DNA of 64,000 bases from Paracoccus solventivorans (GCF_900142875.1 NZ_FRCK01000003.1:310001-374000), one strand, 5' to 3'. Positions 45,587 to 55,592 are shown, counted from the stretch's first letter. Notes: a model not told the origin generated them from the sequence alone. Numbers and translations are program-made.

Positions 45587-46381
45587 ATGTGTCGCTGGGC
45601 GGCCTATCTGGGCAGGCCGATCTATCTGGAAGATATCGTCAGCCGGCCGGGGCATTCGCTGGTGCGGCAAAGCCACGGCGCCACGCGCTGCGCCACCTCG
45701 GTCAACGCCGACGGCTTCGGCCTTGCCTGGTACGGCGACCGCGAGGAACCGGGGCTTTACCGCGACGTGATGCCGGCCTGGTCCGACCCGAACCTCCGCA
45801 GCCTGACCGCGACGGTGAAATCGCATCTGTTCATGGCGCATGTCCGCGCCTCGACCGGCACCGCGACCAGCCGCAACAACTGCCACCCGTTTGCGGTCGG
45901 CCGCTGGTGCTTCATGCACAACGGGCAGTTCGGCGGCTATGATTCCTGGCGCCGCTCGGCCGAGCTGCTGATCCCCGACGATGCCTATGGCCACCGCAAG
46001 GGCGCCACCGACAGCGAGGCGCTGTTCCTGTGCGCGCTCGGCGAGGGGCTGGCGCAGGAACCCGGCGGGGCGCTGGCCCGCGCCACCGCCCGGTTCGAGG
46101 CGCTGGCCCGGCAGCGTGGAACCGCGCCGCATGTGCGGCTGACCTGCGCCTTTTCCGACGGGGTGCGGCTTTACGCGGCGCGCTATGCCACGGACGACCA
46201 GGCGCCGACGCTTTACTACCGCTGGTCGGAAACGCGCCACGGCTGGGCGGTGGTATCCGAGCCGCTGGAAAGCGACGAACTCGACTGGTCCGAGGTGCCG
46301 CCGGGATCGCTCTGCATCTTCGAGGGCGAATCGGTGACGATCGCGCCCTTTGTGGTGGTATCAGACCGGCTCGCCGCCTGA
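45587..46381 (+). CDS. class II glutamine amidotransferase (GATase_4/YafJ-like)
   Basis: A 264-residue protein of the Ntn-hydrolase amidotransferase fold. The start [14 protein letters not shown] exposes Cys 2 as the N-terminal nucleophile after Met removal. [31 protein letters not shown] contains the glutamine-pocket Arg/Asn/Gly set (positions about 85-116). No synthase domain follows. Related stand-alone proteins include YafJ and EgtC, which hydrolyses a gamma-glutamyl bond in ergothioneine synthesis; no egt genes are present here. The start follows CAGGGAA. Its 3' end overlaps aroC tail to tail by 21 bases. Confidence 0.85.
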   Translation: MCRWAAYLGRPIYLEDIVSRPGHSLVRQSHGATRCATSVNADGFGLAWYGDREEPGLYRDVMPAWSDPNLRSLTATVKSHLFMAHVRASTGTATSRNNCHPFAVGRWCFMHNGQFGGYDSWRRSAELLIPDDAYGHRKGATDSEALFLCALGEGLAQEPGGALARATARFEALARQRGTAPHVRLTCAFSDGVRLYAARYATDDQAPTLYYRWSETRHGWAVVSEPLESDELDWSEVPPGSLCIFEGESVTIAPFVVVSDRLAA

Positions 46382-47485
46382 GCCCGGGCCGATCACCCCG
46401 CGCCGGCCGCCGGTCTGCGCGCGGTCGAGCAGCAGCTGGTCAAGGATGACGCAGGCCGCCATCGCCTCGGCCACCGGCACCGCGCGGATGCCGACGCAAG
46501 GGTCGTGGCGCCCCTTGGTCACCAGGTCGATCTCGCGCCCCGCGGCGTCGATGGTGCGGCGCGGGGTCAGGATCGAGCTGGTCGGCTTGACCGCGAACCG
46601 CACCACGATGTCCTGCCCGGTCGAGATGCCGCCCAGGATGCCGCCGGCGTGGTTCGACAGGAACTGCGGCCCCTCTACCCCCATGCGGATTTCGTCGGCA
46701 TTGTCGGTGCCGCGCAGCGCCGCCGCCGCCATCCCCTCGCCGACCTCGACCCCCTTGACCGCGTTGATCGACATCATCGCGGCGGCAAGATCGGTGTCGA
46801 GCTTGGCATAGACCGGCGCCCCCAGCCCCGGGGGGCAGCCGCGGATCAGCACCTCGACCGCGGCGCCGATGCTATCCTGCTCTTTGCGGATCCGGGACAG
46901 ATACTCGGCCCATTCCGCGACCGCAGCGGCATCGGGCAGGAAGAAATCGTTGCGCTCGATCTCGGCCGCGTCGAAGCGGCTGCGGTCGAGCGTCAGCTCG
47001 CCCATCTGCACCATATAGCCCAGGATCGACAGCCCCGGCGCCAGTTCCGCCAGCACCGCGCGGGCCACCGCCCCGGCCGCGACCCGGGCCGCGGTTTCCC
47101 GCGCGCTCGACCGCCCGCCGCCGCGATAGTCGCGGATGCCGTATTTCAGGTGATAGGCGATGTCGGCGTGGCCCGGTCGGAACGCCTGCGCGATGTCGCC
47201 GTAATCGCGCGAGCGCTGGTCGGTGTTCTCGATCATCAGCTGGATCGGGGTGCCGGTGGTCCGCCCCTGAAACACCCCCGACAGGATGCGCACCTGGTCC
47301 GGCTCTTGCCGCTGGGTGGTCATGCGGGACTGCCCCGGCCGCCGGCGGTCGAGGAAGGGCTGGATCAAGCTCTCATCCAGCGCGACGCCGGGCGGGCAGC
47401 CGTCCACCGTCACCCCCAGCGCCGGCCCGTGGCTTTCGCCCCAGGTGGTGAAGGTGAAGATGCGGCCGAAGCTGTTGAAACTCAT
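46361..47485 (-). CDS. aroC: chorismate synthase
   Basis: FMN-dependent enzyme of 374 residues that makes chorismate from EPSP, the final step of the shikimate pathway. The signatures [55 protein letters not shown] and [20 protein letters not shown] are all present. The start ATG at 47485 gives [20 protein letters not shown]. It follows carB on the minus strand after 24 bases. The last 7 codons overlap the end of the convergent amidotransferase. Confidence 0.98.
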   Translation of the reverse strand: MSFNSFGRIFTFTTWGESHGPALGVTVDGCPPGVALDESLIQPFLDRRRPGQSRMTTQRQEPDQVRILSGVFQGRTTGTPIQLMIENTDQRSRDYGDIAQAFRPGHADIAYHLKYGIRDYRGGGRSSARETAARVAAGAVARAVLAELAPGLSILGYMVQMGELTLDRSRFDAAEIERNDFFLPDAAAVAEWAEYLSRIRKEQDSIGAAVEVLIRGCPPGLGAPVYAKLDTDLAAAMMSINAVKGVEVGEGMAAAALRGTDNADEIRMGVEGPQFLSNHAGGILGGISTGQDIVVRFAVKPTSSILTPRRTIDAAGREIDLVTKGRHDPCVGIRAVPVAEAMAACVILDQLLLDRAQTGGRRGVIGPGSGGEPV

Positions 47486-47509
47486 GCGTTATTCCACTTG
47501 CCGCGCGGC

Positions 47510-50500
47510 TCAGCCCTGCAGGGTGCGCACCCCGACCTCGCCCTCTTCCCGGGACCGGATCGCCGCGACCGCCGCAATCGAGCCGGCCGCAGTGGTGAAA
47601 TACGGGATCCGATCGTACAGCGCGACCGAGCGGATGTCGCGCGAATCGGCGATCGCTTGCGCGCCCTCGGTGGTGTTCAGCACCATCGCCACGTCGCCGT
47701 TCTTGAGCCGGTCGACGATGTTCGGCCGGCCCTCATAGACCTTGTTGACCAACTCGGCCTCGACCCCCGCGGCGCGCAGGAACTCGGCCGTGCCTTGGGT
47801 GGCGATCAGGGTGAAGCCCATCTCGACCAGATCGCGGGCGGCGGCGGCCATCTCGGGCGTCTTGTCGTCGTCCTTGATCGACAGGAACACCCGCCCCGAT
47901 TCGGGCAGATGCGTGCCGGCGCCCATCTGCGCCTTGAGGAAGGCGCGCGGGAAGTTGCGGTCCCAGCCCATCACCTCGCCGGTCGAGCGCATTTCCGGGC
48001 CCAGCAGCGTGTCGACGCCGGGGAAACGGGCAAAGGGCAGCACCGCTTCCTTGACCGAGAACCACGGCGTCACCGGGTCGGCCAGGGTCAGCGGGTCGGC
48101 GAAGGGCAGCGGATCGTCGGGGCCGAGCCCGGCGGGGTAGGGGGCGCGGGTCGGGAAAGCCGACAGCGGCTCACCCGCCATCAGCCGCGCGGCGATCGAG
48201 GCGATGGCGCTGTCGGTGGCCTTGGCCACGAAGGGCACGGTGCGCGAGGCGCGCGGGTTCACCTCGAGCACGTAGATATCGCCGTTCTTGATCGCGAACT
48301 GCACGTTCATCAGCCCGACCACGTTCAGCGCCCGCGCCATCTTTTCGGTCTGGGACTTCAGCTCCTTAAGCGTCGCGGCGCTAAGCGTATGGGGGGGCAG
48401 GGAACAGGCGCTGTCGCCGGAATGGACGCCGGCTTCCTCGATATGTTCCATGATTCCGGCGACATGGACGTTGTTGCCGTCGCAGAGCGCGTCCACGTCG
48501 ACCTCGATCGCGCCCGACAGGTAGCTGTCCAGCAGCACCGGGTTCTTGCCGGAAACCTGCACCGCGGTGGTGATGTAGCGGTTCAGGTGGTCCATGTCGC
48601 GCACGATCTCCATCGCGCGGCCGCCCAGCACGTAAGAGGGGCGGATGACCAGCGGGAAGCCGACCTGCGCAGCGATTTCGCGCGCCTGTTCGGGGCTCGA
48701 GGCGATGCCGTTGACCGGCTGTTTCAGCCCCAGATCCTGCAGCAGCTTCTGGAAGCGCTCGCGGTCCTCGGCCAGGTCGATGGCGTCGGGCGAGGTGCCC
48801 AGGATCGGGATCCCCTCGGCCTCGAGCGCATTGGCGAGTTTCAGCGGCGTCTGCCCGCCGAACTGCACGATCACCCCGTGCAGCGTGCCGTTTTCCCGTT
48901 CGACCCGCAGGATTTCCAGCACATGTTCCAGGGTCAGCGGCTCGAAATACAGCCGGTCCGAGGTGTCGTAGTCGGTCGACACGGTTTCCGGGTTGCAGTT
49001 CACCATGATGGTTTCATAGCCGACGTCGGTCAGCGCGAAACAGGCGTGGCAGCAGCAGTAATCGAACTCGATCCCCTGGCCGATGCGGTTGGGACCGCCG
49101 CCGAGGATCACCACCTTCTTGCGGTCCGAGGGCCGGGCCTCGTCCTCGACCTCGCCCATCGCCGGGGCCTCGTAGGTCGAATACATATAGGGGGTCTGCG
49201 CCTCGAACTCGGCGGCGCAGGTGTCGATGCGCTTGAATACCGGCAGCACGCCGGTGGCGCGGCGGGCCCGGCGGATGTCGGTTTCGCTGCGCCCGGTCAG
49301 CGCGGCGATGCGCGCGTCCGAGAACCCCATCATCTTGATCCGGCGCAGCCCGGCGGCGTCCGTGGGCAGGCCCGAGGCGCGGATCCCGGCCTCGGCCTCG
49401 ACGATCTCGCGGATGCGGGCCAGGAGCCAGGGGTCGAAACTGGTGACGCGCTGAATGTCCTCGTCGGTCAGCCCGTCGCGCATGGACTGGGCGATGACGC
49501 GCAGCCGGTCGGGGGTCTGACGCGACAACGCCTTGATATAGGCGGGTTTTCCCTGCTCGGCCGCGCCCTCGATCTCGATCTCGTCCAGGCCCGTCAGCCC
49601 GCTTTCCATCGAGCACAGCGCCTTTTGCAGCGATTCGTGGAAGCTGCGGCCGATCGCCATCACCTCGCCCACCGATTTCATCGCCGTGGTCAGGTCGGGC
49701 TTGGAGCCGGGGAACTTCTCGAAGGCGAAACGCGGGATCTTGGTCACCACATAGTCGATCGAGGGCTCGAAACTGGCCGGGGTCACCCGGGTGATGTCGT
49801 TGTCGAGCTCGTCCAGCGTATAGCCGACCGCGAGTTTCGCGGCGATCTTGGCGATCGGGAACCCCGTCGCCTTGGAGGCGAGCGCCGACGAGCGACTGAC
49901 CCGCGGGTTCATCTCGATCACCACCATGCGGCCGGTCGCCGGGTCCACCGCGAACTGCACGTTCGAGCCGCCGGTCTCGACCCCGATCTCGCGCAGAACC
50001 GCGATCGAGGCGCTGCGCATCCGCTGGTATTCGCGGTCGCTCAGCGTCAGCGCGGGGGCGACGGTGATCGAATCGCCGGTGTGGACCCCCATCGGGTCGA
50101 TATTCTCGATCGAGCAGATGATGATGGCGTTGTCGGCCTTGTCGCGGACGACCTCCATCTCGAACTCTTTCCAGCCGAGCAGGCTTTCGTCGATCAGCAC
50201 CTGTGCGACAGGGCTGGCGTCGAGCCCGGACCGCACGATGGCGCGATAGTCGTCGCGGTTATAGGCGACGCCGCCGCCGGTGCCGCCCAGGGTAAAGGCG
50301 GGGCGGATGATGGCCGGCAGCCCGATCTCGTCCAGCTTTTCCATGGCCAGGGCGACGCCGGCGTTGATGTCAAACTTGCCGCTGGCGGCCTTGGGGGCGG
50401 TGATGATGGTGGCGCGCGGGTTCTCCAGCCCGATCCGCTCCATCGCGTCGCGGAACTGGGCGCGGTCCTCGGCCTTTTCGATGGCGGCACGCTGGGCGCC

Positions 50501-50848
50501 GATCATCTCGACCCCGTATTTCTTAAGCACGCCCATGTCGTCCAGCGCCAGCGCGGTGTTCAGCGCGGTCTGGCCGCCCATGGTCGGCAGCAGCGCGTCG
50601 GGCCGCTCGGTCGCGATGATCTTTTCGACGACTTCCGGGGTGATCGGCTCGATATAGGTCGCATCGGCCATCCCCGGATCGGTCATGATCGTTGCCGGGT
50701 TCGAGTTGACCAGGATGACCCGGTAACCTTCCTCGCGCAGCGCCTTGCAGGCCTGGGCGCCGGAATAATCGAACTCGCAGGCCTGTCCGATGACGATGGG
50801 TCCGGCGCCGATGATGAGGATCGAGGAAATATCGGTTCTCTTCGGCAT
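47510..50848 (-). CDS. carB: carbamoyl-phosphate synthase large subunit
   Basis: A 1112-residue duplicated ATP-grasp enzyme that makes carbamoyl phosphate from bicarbonate, ammonia (from CarA) and two ATP for arginine and pyrimidines. Each half shows the pattern: [19 protein letters not shown] and [30 protein letters not shown] and [25 protein letters not shown] and [32 protein letters not shown] and [20 protein letters not shown]. The C-terminal MGS-like domain ([21 protein letters not shown]) binds UMP/ornithine effectors. The partner carA is not in the window. It is followed by aroC. Confidence 0.98.
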   Translation of the reverse strand: MPKRTDISSILIIGAGPIVIGQACEFDYSGAQACKALREEGYRVILVNSNPATIMTDPGMADATYIEPITPEVVEKIIATERPDALLPTMGGQTALNTALALDDMGVLKKYGVEMIGAQRAAIEKAEDRAQFRDAMERIGLENPRATIITAPKAASGKFDINAGVALAMEKLDEIGLPAIIRPAFTLGGTGGGVAYNRDDYRAIVRSGLDASPVAQVLIDESLLGWKEFEMEVVRDKADNAIIICSIENIDPMGVHTGDSITVAPALTLSDREYQRMRSASIAVLREIGVETGGSNVQFAVDPATGRMVVIEMNPRVSRSSALASKATGFPIAKIAAKLAVGYTLDELDNDITRVTPASFEPSIDYVVTKIPRFAFEKFPGSKPDLTTAMKSVGEVMAIGRSFHESLQKALCSMESGLTGLDEIEIEGAAEQGKPAYIKALSRQTPDRLRVIAQSMRDGLTDEDIQRVTSFDPWLLARIREIVEAEAGIRASGLPTDAAGLRRIKMMGFSDARIAALTGRSETDIRRARRATGVLPVFKRIDTCAAEFEAQTPYMYSTYEAPAMGEVEDEARPSDRKKVVILGGGPNRIGQGIEFDYCCCHACFALTDVGYETIMVNCNPETVSTDYDTSDRLYFEPLTLEHVLEILRVERENGTLHGVIVQFGGQTPLKLANALEAEGIPILGTSPDAIDLAEDRERFQKLLQDLGLKQPVNGIASSPEQAREIAAQVGFPLVIRPSYVLGGRAMEIVRDMDHLNRYITTAVQVSGKNPVLLDSYLSGAIEVDVDALCDGNNVHVAGIMEHIEEAGVHSGDSACSLPPHTLSAATLKELKSQTEKMARALNVVGLMNVQFAIKNGDIYVLEVNPRASRTVPFVAKATDSAIASIAARLMAGEPLSAFPTRAPYPAGLGPDDPLPFADPLTLADPVTPWFSVKEAVLPFARFPGVDTLLGPEMRSTGEVMGWDRNFPRAFLKAQMGAGTHLPESGRVFLSIKDDDKTPEMAAAARDLVEMGFTLIATQGTAEFLRAAGVEAELVNKVYEGRPNIVDRLKNGDVAMVLNTTEGAQAIADSRDIRSVALYDRIPYFTTAAGSIAAVAAIRSREEGEVGVRTLQG

Positions 50849-51102
50849 GGGGTCCCCTGGCGATCGCGGTGTCCAAATCGCCCGGGGTTATAGACACCGA
50901 CAACGGTTCTGCAAGGGCAGCCGCGCGTCCAGACGGGATGGACGGTGCGTAAAATTGTTGAACCGGCGGTCGATGCGGGGGTGGATAGAATGGATTTGCT
51001 GGAATTTTTTCCTTTCTTTACGGGTTCTTGTAGCGGTAAGACATCGGGTTTCCATATCAGGCACGCAACTTCTGAATCTCATTACGCCGCGCGCCCGGGG
51101 CA
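50849..51102. other. AT-richer gap between carB and flagellar genes
   Basis: A 254-base non-coding stretch that marks the left edge of the flagellar cluster. Its inner part (about 50945-51090) is visibly poorer in GC than any coding region here, with runs such as GAATTTTTTCC and TTTCTTTACGGG. Short open frames on both strands lack ribosome sites and homologous features. It must hold the carB promoter on its left side (minus strand) and the flgD terminator on its right. No operator was recognised. Confidence 0.5.
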
Positions 51103-51777
51103 TCATCGCAACTCGCGTAAGGCCGTCACCTCGCTCTCCAGTGCGGTTGCGCCGCCGTGCAGGGACAGCCGGGCCCCTTCCGTCGTCAGCTCGGCGCCGG
51201 TGACACGGGTGAAGGCACCGACCGCACCGGTCGCCAGAATCTCGTCGCCGCGATAGCTCACCAGCTTGAAGCTGTAGGTTCCGGCGGGCAGCGGCCCGTC
51301 CTCGGTCCGTCCCATCCAGTCGATCTCGCCGCTGCCCAAGCCGATGTCCTCGCGCATGATCTCGCGGCCGCGAGGGTCGAGCGTGACCAGCTCGACCCGG
51401 TCCGCGCCCTGATCCGGCTGGATGTCGAGGGTGATCGGGGTGCCGTCGAAGGCAACCGGGGCGGTGGTCCGCACCTCCCGGCCGATCCAGTCGGCAAGCG
51501 CGGCCAAGCCCCCGCTGCGCTCGCCCGCCAATTGCTCCAGCAGCTGGTTCGTCCTGACCTGCTGCTCGACCCCCGAAAACGTCGCGAGCTGGACGGCGAA
51601 GTCCGAGCCCTCCATCGGGTTCAGCGGGTCCTGATGCTTTATCTGCGTGGTCAGCATCTTGAGAAAGGTCTGGAAATCGCCGCCGGCGAAGCTGGCCGCC
51701 TGCGTAGTGGCATCCTTCCCCGCGTTAGGCGTGGCGGCGAGGATACTTGGGGTGGTTGCAGCGATGGAACTGGTCAT
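51103..51777 (-). CDS. flgD: flagellar hook-capping protein FlgD
   Basis: A 224-residue exported scaffold that caps the growing hook. The N-terminal FLKMLTTQIKHQDPLNPMEGSDFAVQLATFSGVEQQ is the FlgD signature (residues about 37-73). A tudor/Fn3-like central region follows, with GPLPAGTYSFKLVSYRGDE near the C-terminus. The start follows AGGAAAGCCCC. It lies nine bases after the fliK-like stop, forming a two-gene minus-strand unit. Hook length control (FliK) and hook cap (FlgD) act at the same assembly stage. Confidence 0.93.
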   Translation of the reverse strand: MTSSIAATTPSILAATPNAGKDATTQAASFAGGDFQTFLKMLTTQIKHQDPLNPMEGSDFAVQLATFSGVEQQVRTNQLLEQLAGERSGGLAALADWIGREVRTTAPVAFDGTPITLDIQPDQGADRVELVTLDPRGREIMREDIGLGSGEIDWMGRTEDGPLPAGTYSFKLVSYRGDEILATGAVGAFTRVTGAELTTEGARLSLHGGATALESEVTALRELR

Positions 51778-51786
51778 GGGGCTTTC

Positions 51787-52989
51787 CTAAAAGCGAATAT
51801 TGAGTTGCCCGAGCGCAACCGGCCGCGCCGTCTCGGCTGCAAGTAGGGGTTGAATGGCACTGGGGCTTTCGCCCTCAGGTTGACCGGACGTCTGCGGCGG
51901 ATTGTCGCGCTGGTTGGCGGAGTCGTCCTGCCGCAGATCCTCGAGCCAAGCGTCGGGCATCCCGTTTTCCCGCAGATCCCGCAGCAGCTGGTCGCTGTGG
52001 CGGCGAATCAGCTCGAGCGTCTCGGGGCGCTCGACCAGCAGCGCCAGGCGGCCGGGGTTTCCGTCCTCGCCCAGCAGCACCGTCACCCGCCCCAACTCGA
52101 TCGGATCGAGCGTGATCTCGACCTGTCCCGAGCTGGTGCGCACGATGGCGTCGGCGATCTGCCGGTAGGGTTCGGCCAGCGGCGGCAGGCGGAACGTAAG
52201 GGACTGGTCCGCCGAGGCAGCGGCGGTGTCGCGCGCAAGCGGTGCCGCCAGTGCCCCGGGCATGTCCGGATCGGCCGTCGCCTGGGACGCCTGGCCCGCC
52301 GCATCTCGAGGCGCTGCCGTGCCTGCCGTGCCTGTGGCCTCCGGCGTGGTGCTGTCGGGGGCATCGTGCGGCGGCGCCTCTGGCGCGGTGATTTCCGCGA
52401 ATTTCGCCGCGTCGGCCGGATCGGGCGCGGCTTTCCCGGTATCCAGACTGCCAGGCGCCGTTCCGGCGGCGCCGGAAGCGCGCAACGTGGCGAGCTCATG
52501 GGAAGCGGGCGCCGGATTCGATCTTGATGTGACCAGATCGCCTTCCCCCTCGGTCACTTCCGCAGATGAAACGGCCCGCGGCTCTGTCTGGGCCAACGGC
52601 GCTTCCGCCGGTGGCAGAGTCCATTGAGGCGGACCGGGCAGCGGGGATGGCGTCTCGGGCACAGCAATCGGCGCCGCCGGGAGGATGTCGGTTTCGAGAA
52701 GAACACCCTCCTCCTGCGGCGCGTCGGTCCCAGCCGTCGAGATTTCGCCCGCCTCGTCTTCCGCTGCGTCGTGCAGAGCGGGCGAATCGGCAGGATCCTT
52801 CTGGAACCTCGACGCCGCGGCGGCGCCGGATTCCCCGGCTGCCGTGGCCGCCTGATGCCTGCCGCCAGTTGCTGTTCGTGCCATCCATTCCCCGAAATCG
52901 GCGCCGCCGCGATCCCGCGCCGGTTCCCGTCCCGTCACCATCCCCGGCCGGGGCGCAGTCATTTGAGCAGGGATATTGAGTGCCGGCAT
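51787..52989 (-). CDS. fliK: flagellar hook-length control protein FliK-like
   Basis: A 400-residue secreted ruler protein. The first 270 residues are low-complexity, rich in Ala, Pro, Glu and Thr and probably unfolded, as in FliK. The C-terminal Flg_hook domain is recognisable: YRQIADAIVRTSSGQVEITL then LDPIELGRVTVLLGEDG and LALLVERPETLELIRRHSDQLLRDLRENG (split around residues 280-345). ATG 52989 has AAAGGG six bases upstream; a GTG at 53010 with GAGG is also possible. It is divergent from the flgJ unit. Confidence 0.85.
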   Translation of the reverse strand: MPALNIPAQMTAPRPGMVTGREPARDRGGADFGEWMARTATGGRHQAATAAGESGAAAASRFQKDPADSPALHDAAEDEAGEISTAGTDAPQEEGVLLETDILPAAPIAVPETPSPLPGPPQWTLPPAEAPLAQTEPRAVSSAEVTEGEGDLVTSRSNPAPASHELATLRASGAAGTAPGSLDTGKAAPDPADAAKFAEITAPEAPPHDAPDSTTPEATGTAGTAAPRDAAGQASQATADPDMPGALAAPLARDTAAASADQSLTFRLPPLAEPYRQIADAIVRTSSGQVEITLDPIELGRVTVLLGEDGNPGRLALLVERPETLELIRRHSDQLLRDLRENGMPDAWLEDLRQDDSANQRDNPPQTSGQPEGESPSAIQPLLAAETARPVALGQLNIRF

Positions 52990-53035
52990 GGCTCGCCCTT
53001 TGAGAATCACTTTCCTCTGTTTTATCCGCTTCTCG

Positions 53036-53051
53036 TTACCAAATATTTACC
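53036..53051. promoter_or_regulatory. degenerate CtrA-like site in divergent flagellar promoter
   Basis: TTAC (53036-53039), seven bases, TTAC (53047-53050) differs from TTAA-N7-TTAA only at the last base of each half. It sits in the 110-base divergent region between fliK and flgJ, 50 bases from the flgJ start. CtrA controls flagellar genes in most alphaproteobacteria, so the site is plausible, but 6/8 matching in an AT-rich gap is weak. Confidence 0.3.
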
Positions 53052-53099
53052 GCCGTCCGATATTGGACAAAGCACAGCAATTTAATCGGAGGTGTTTCG

Positions 53100-53339
53100 G
53101 TGAAGATCCAGATGATGACTCCCAGGCCGCTGCCGCCTGCGCCCTCCAGCGGCGACCGGCTGGAGACGGCATTCCTGACCGAGATGCTGAAGATCGCCAT
53201 GCCGGACCAAAGCGGAACGCCCTTCCACGGCGGGGCGGGCGAATCGCAATTCGCGTCGTTCCTGGTCGAACAGCACGCCGCGGCGATCGCGGCACGGATC
53301 GACCTGCGGCTCGATTCGCGGCTGGAGGTGACGCCATGA
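53100..53339 (+). CDS. flgJ: rod-binding FlgJ-type protein, muramidase domain absent
   Basis: A 79-residue protein equal to the N-terminal rod-cap domain of FlgJ (RLETAFLTEMLKIAMPD and the Gly-rich GTPFHGGAGESQFASFLVEQ, then AAAIAARIDL). The C-terminal peptidoglycan hydrolase of enterobacterial FlgJ is missing, as in other alphaproteobacteria, so a separate lytic enzyme must open the wall. It starts with GTG, fixed by GGAGG (53088-53092) seven bases upstream. It overlaps the next gene by four bases (ATGA). Confidence 0.8.
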   Translation: MKIQMMTPRPLPPAPSSGDRLETAFLTEMLKIAMPDQSGTPFHGGAGESQFASFLVEQHAAAIAARIDLRLDSRLEVTP

Positions 53340-53650
53340 CCGATCCGATCCGGATTCTGGACGCGGCCTGCCAAGCCATGCTTGCCGGTGATTCGGCCGC
53401 TTGCGAAAGGCTGCTCGAGCGATTCCGGGCTCGCGTCGAGCGCGAACCCCTTGAGCCGGAGACCCGCGCCGATTGCGCCCGCGAACTCGAGCGGTTGAAG
53501 GGGCTGGCCGCGGCCGCGGCAGACGGGCTTGACGCCTCGCGCGACTGGCTGCGCGAATTGTCGGCCGTGCTGGGCGGGCTGGACGTATATGACCGGGCCG
53601 GGCGGCAGCGGGTCAGCACCGGCCTTCCCGCCCGCGCGCAGCGATTTTGA
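53336..53650 (+). CDS. putative FlgN-like flagellar chaperone
   Basis: A 104-residue, almost entirely helical, charged protein (RILDAACQAMLAGDSAACER, then REPLEPETRADCARELERLKG). It has no hydrophobic segment or signal peptide. Size, helicity and position between flgJ and flagellin suit a FlgN-type export chaperone for hook-associated proteins, but sequence similarity to FlgN is only general and the call rests mainly on context. ATGA overlap with flgJ shows translational coupling. Confidence 0.55.
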   Translation: MTDPIRILDAACQAMLAGDSAACERLLERFRARVEREPLEPETRADCARELERLKGLAAAAADGLDASRDWLRELSAVLGGLDVYDRAGRQRVSTGLPARAQRF

Positions 53651-53826
53651 TAAAATGCGCCGGATTCCGGCTTTGGCACCGAGGCGGAAATTCACTATTC
53701 CTTAGGGGCCACCGCCGTAAAAGGTGATTGCGTCAAGTTGACGCCGGGTAATTCCCGCTGGTCAGAAAGGCCGAAACCCATGAAACCCGGGTGGATATAA
53801 CTAGCCCGGAAATACCGGAGGATATA
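53651..53826 (+). promoter_or_regulatory. flagellin upstream region
   Basis: A 176-base AT-richer leader ahead of the flagellin gene, ending with the ribosome site GGAGG six bases before the ATG. It should contain the flagellin promoter. A TTGGCAC at about 53673 resembles the first half of a sigma54 site, but the second half (TTGC) is not at the right distance. No convincing sigma28 site was found. The leader is also the expected target of FlbT-type post-transcriptional control. Confidence 0.4.
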
Positions 53827-54660
53827 ATGTCCAGCATTCTGACCAACAACAGCGCAATGGTTGCGCTGCAGACCCTTCGCGGCATCAACTCGAACCTGGC
53901 CAAGACCCAGGACGAGATCTCGACCGGCAAATCGATCGCTTCCGCCAAGGACAATGCCGCCGTCTGGGCGATCACCAAGACGATGGAGGCCGATGTCGAC
54001 AGCTTCAAGTCCGTCGGCGACAGCCTGGCCCTGGGGCAGTCGACCGTCGGCGTGGCGCGTGCCGCGTCCGAGTCGGTGACCGACCTGCTGAAAGAGATGA
54101 AGCAGCTGATCATCTCGGCGCAGGAAGAAAACGTCGATCGCACCAAGATCCAGACGGATCTGACCGCGATGGCCACGGAAATCGGCTCGATCATCAGCGC
54201 CGCGCAGTTCAACGGCCTGAATCTGGTCAACAACAGCGAGACCGCGGCGGTGAACGTCCTGGCTTCGCTCGACCGAGCCTCGGACGGGACGGTGACCACC
54301 GCCAGCATCGCGATCACCCCCCAGAACCTGACCGCGGTGCAGACGGCGGTGGCGGCCTACGACGTCAGCACCGCAGCCGGCGCGGCCACGGCACTGGCGG
54401 GGATCGAGACCCAGCTTCAGACCTCGATCACCGCTGCCGCCAACTTCGGCTCGGTCGCCAAGCGGATCGAGATCCAGTCGGATTTCGTCAAGAAGCTGTC
54501 GGACGCGATGACCTCGGGCATCGGCGCGTTGGTCGACGCCGACATGGAGGAGGCCTCGGCGCGCCTGCAGGCGCTGCAGGTCCAGCAGCAGCTGGCAACG
54601 CAGTCGCTGTCGATTGCCAACCAGGCGCCGCAGACCCTGCTGTCGCTGTTCCGCGGCTGA
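53827..54660 (+). CDS. fliC: flagellin
   Basis: Filament subunit of 277 residues. The conserved D0/D1 N-terminus (MSSILTNNSAMVALQTLRGI and KTQDEISTGKSIASAKDNAA) and C-terminus (RIEIQSDFVKKLSDAMTSGI, DADMEEASARLQALQVQQQL, ending LSLFRG) are intact. The variable D2/D3 middle is short, giving a compact flagellin typical of alphaproteobacteria. The ATG follows GGAGG by six bases. It is the first of an adjacent set with flaF and flbT, its two dedicated regulators. No second flagellin is in the window. Confidence 0.95.
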   Translation: MSSILTNNSAMVALQTLRGINSNLAKTQDEISTGKSIASAKDNAAVWAITKTMEADVDSFKSVGDSLALGQSTVGVARAASESVTDLLKEMKQLIISAQEENVDRTKIQTDLTAMATEIGSIISAAQFNGLNLVNNSETAAVNVLASLDRASDGTVTTASIAITPQNLTAVQTAVAAYDVSTAAGAATALAGIETQLQTSITAAANFGSVAKRIEIQSDFVKKLSDAMTSGIGALVDADMEEASARLQALQVQQQLATQSLSIANQAPQTLLSLFRG

Positions 54661-54731
54661 TGAGCTGATCCGGGGCCCTTCGGGGCCCCGGAACCCCCGA
54701 CCTCGTCCCCATTCCATCGAAAGGACCGGAT

Positions 54732-55097
54732 TTGAACGCACAGGTTCCCGTCGGCTACGCGGCAACCGCCCTGGCCGATTCCGACCCCCGCCGGGCCGAG
54801 GCGCTTATCCTCTCGCGCCTTGCCGCGGGCATGATCCAGGCGTCCGAACGTGGCAAAGGCGGCTTTGCGCTGCTGGCGGCTGCGGTCCACGAAAACCGCC
54901 GTTTCTGGCGGGCCGCGGCGCAGGACCTGGCCGGCAACGGCAACGGGCTGCCGCAGGCGCTGCGCGCGCAGCTTCTGTCCCTGGCGCAATTCGTGGAACG
55001 CGAAACCGGCCGGGTGCTGGACGGCAGCGGCGATGCGGACGCGCTGATCGAGATCAACCGCTCGATTGCGCGGGGACTTTTCGAGCAGCCGGGCTGA
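54732..55097 (+). CDS. flaF: flagellin synthesis regulator FlaF (TTG start)
   Basis: A 121-residue helical protein of the FlaF family, which in Caulobacter and relatives assists flagellin translation or secretion, opposing FlbT. Recognisable stretches are GYAATALADSDPRRAEALIL and NRRFWRAAAQDLAGNGNGLP, ending EINRSIARGLF. The TTG at 54732 is the only suitable start and has AAGGA (54721-54725) six bases upstream; the next Met is too far inside. A rare start codon may keep the level of this regulator low. Confidence 0.88.
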   Translation: MNAQVPVGYAATALADSDPRRAEALILSRLAAGMIQASERGKGGFALLAAAVHENRRFWRAAAQDLAGNGNGLPQALRAQLLSLAQFVERETGRVLDGSGDADALIEINRSIARGLFEQPG

Positions 55098-55190
55098 CGC
55101 ATCGGACGGCTGCAACCCTTTCCCCGTATATCGGGCAGATCCTGTCGGTCCAATGATATTGGCCGCCCTGCGGCCGGAGCGGAACATCAC

Positions 55191-55592
55191 ATGAGCGGAC
55201 TCATCCTGAAACTCGCGCCGAATGAACGCGTGCTGATTAATGGCGCCGTCATCGAGAACGGGGACCGGCGTTGCAAGATCTCGATCAAGACCCCCAATGC
55301 CAGTATCCTGCGGCTGAAGGAGGCCATCCACCCCGATGACGTCTCCACCCCCGTGGCGCGAGTCTGCTACGACGCGCAGCTGATGCTGTCGGGGGACGTG
55401 GACGAAACCCGGGGACGCCGCAATCTGCTGCGCGGAATCGAGCAGCTGTCGCAGGTCTTCGACGACCGTGACAGCCGGCTGGCCCTGAACAGTGCCACCG
55501 CCGATGTGATCGACGGCAACATCTACCGCGCGCTTCGCCAGCTGCGCAGCCTGTTGCCGCGGGAGGCGCGATTGTTCGCGCATCTGTCATGA
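55191..55592 (+). CDS. flbT: flagellin mRNA regulator FlbT
   Basis: A 133-residue protein that binds the flagellin 5' leader and couples flagellin translation to hook completion in Caulobacter. The family start SGLILKLAPNERVLINGAVI and the central ARVCYDAQLMLSGDVDETRG are clear. The ATG is 93 bases after flaF. Its stop overlaps the DUF1217 gene by four bases (ATGA). With flaF immediately before it, the flagellin gene is surrounded by its own positive and negative post-transcriptional controls. Confidence 0.92.
   Translation: MSGLILKLAPNERVLINGAVIENGDRRCKISIKTPNASILRLKEAIHPDDVSTPVARVCYDAQLMLSGDVDETRGRRNLLRGIEQLSQVFDDRDSRLALNSATADVIDGNIYRALRQLRSLLPREARLFAHLS

Noticed and set aside
46505..50893. 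Open frame of 1462 codons on the plus strand
   Set aside because: It runs antisense through aroC and carB, both with full family signatures. Its translation is low-complexity Arg/His/Asp/Gly-rich, as expected for the complement of GC-rich coding DNA.
50945..51256. 103-codon frame in the carB-flgD gap
   Set aside because: It begins at GTG without a ribosome site and continues antisense into flgD; no recognisable features.
53670..53690. sigma54 promoter for flagellin (TTGGCAC)
   Set aside because: The required GC/TTGC second element is not at the correct distance, so only half of the consensus is present.
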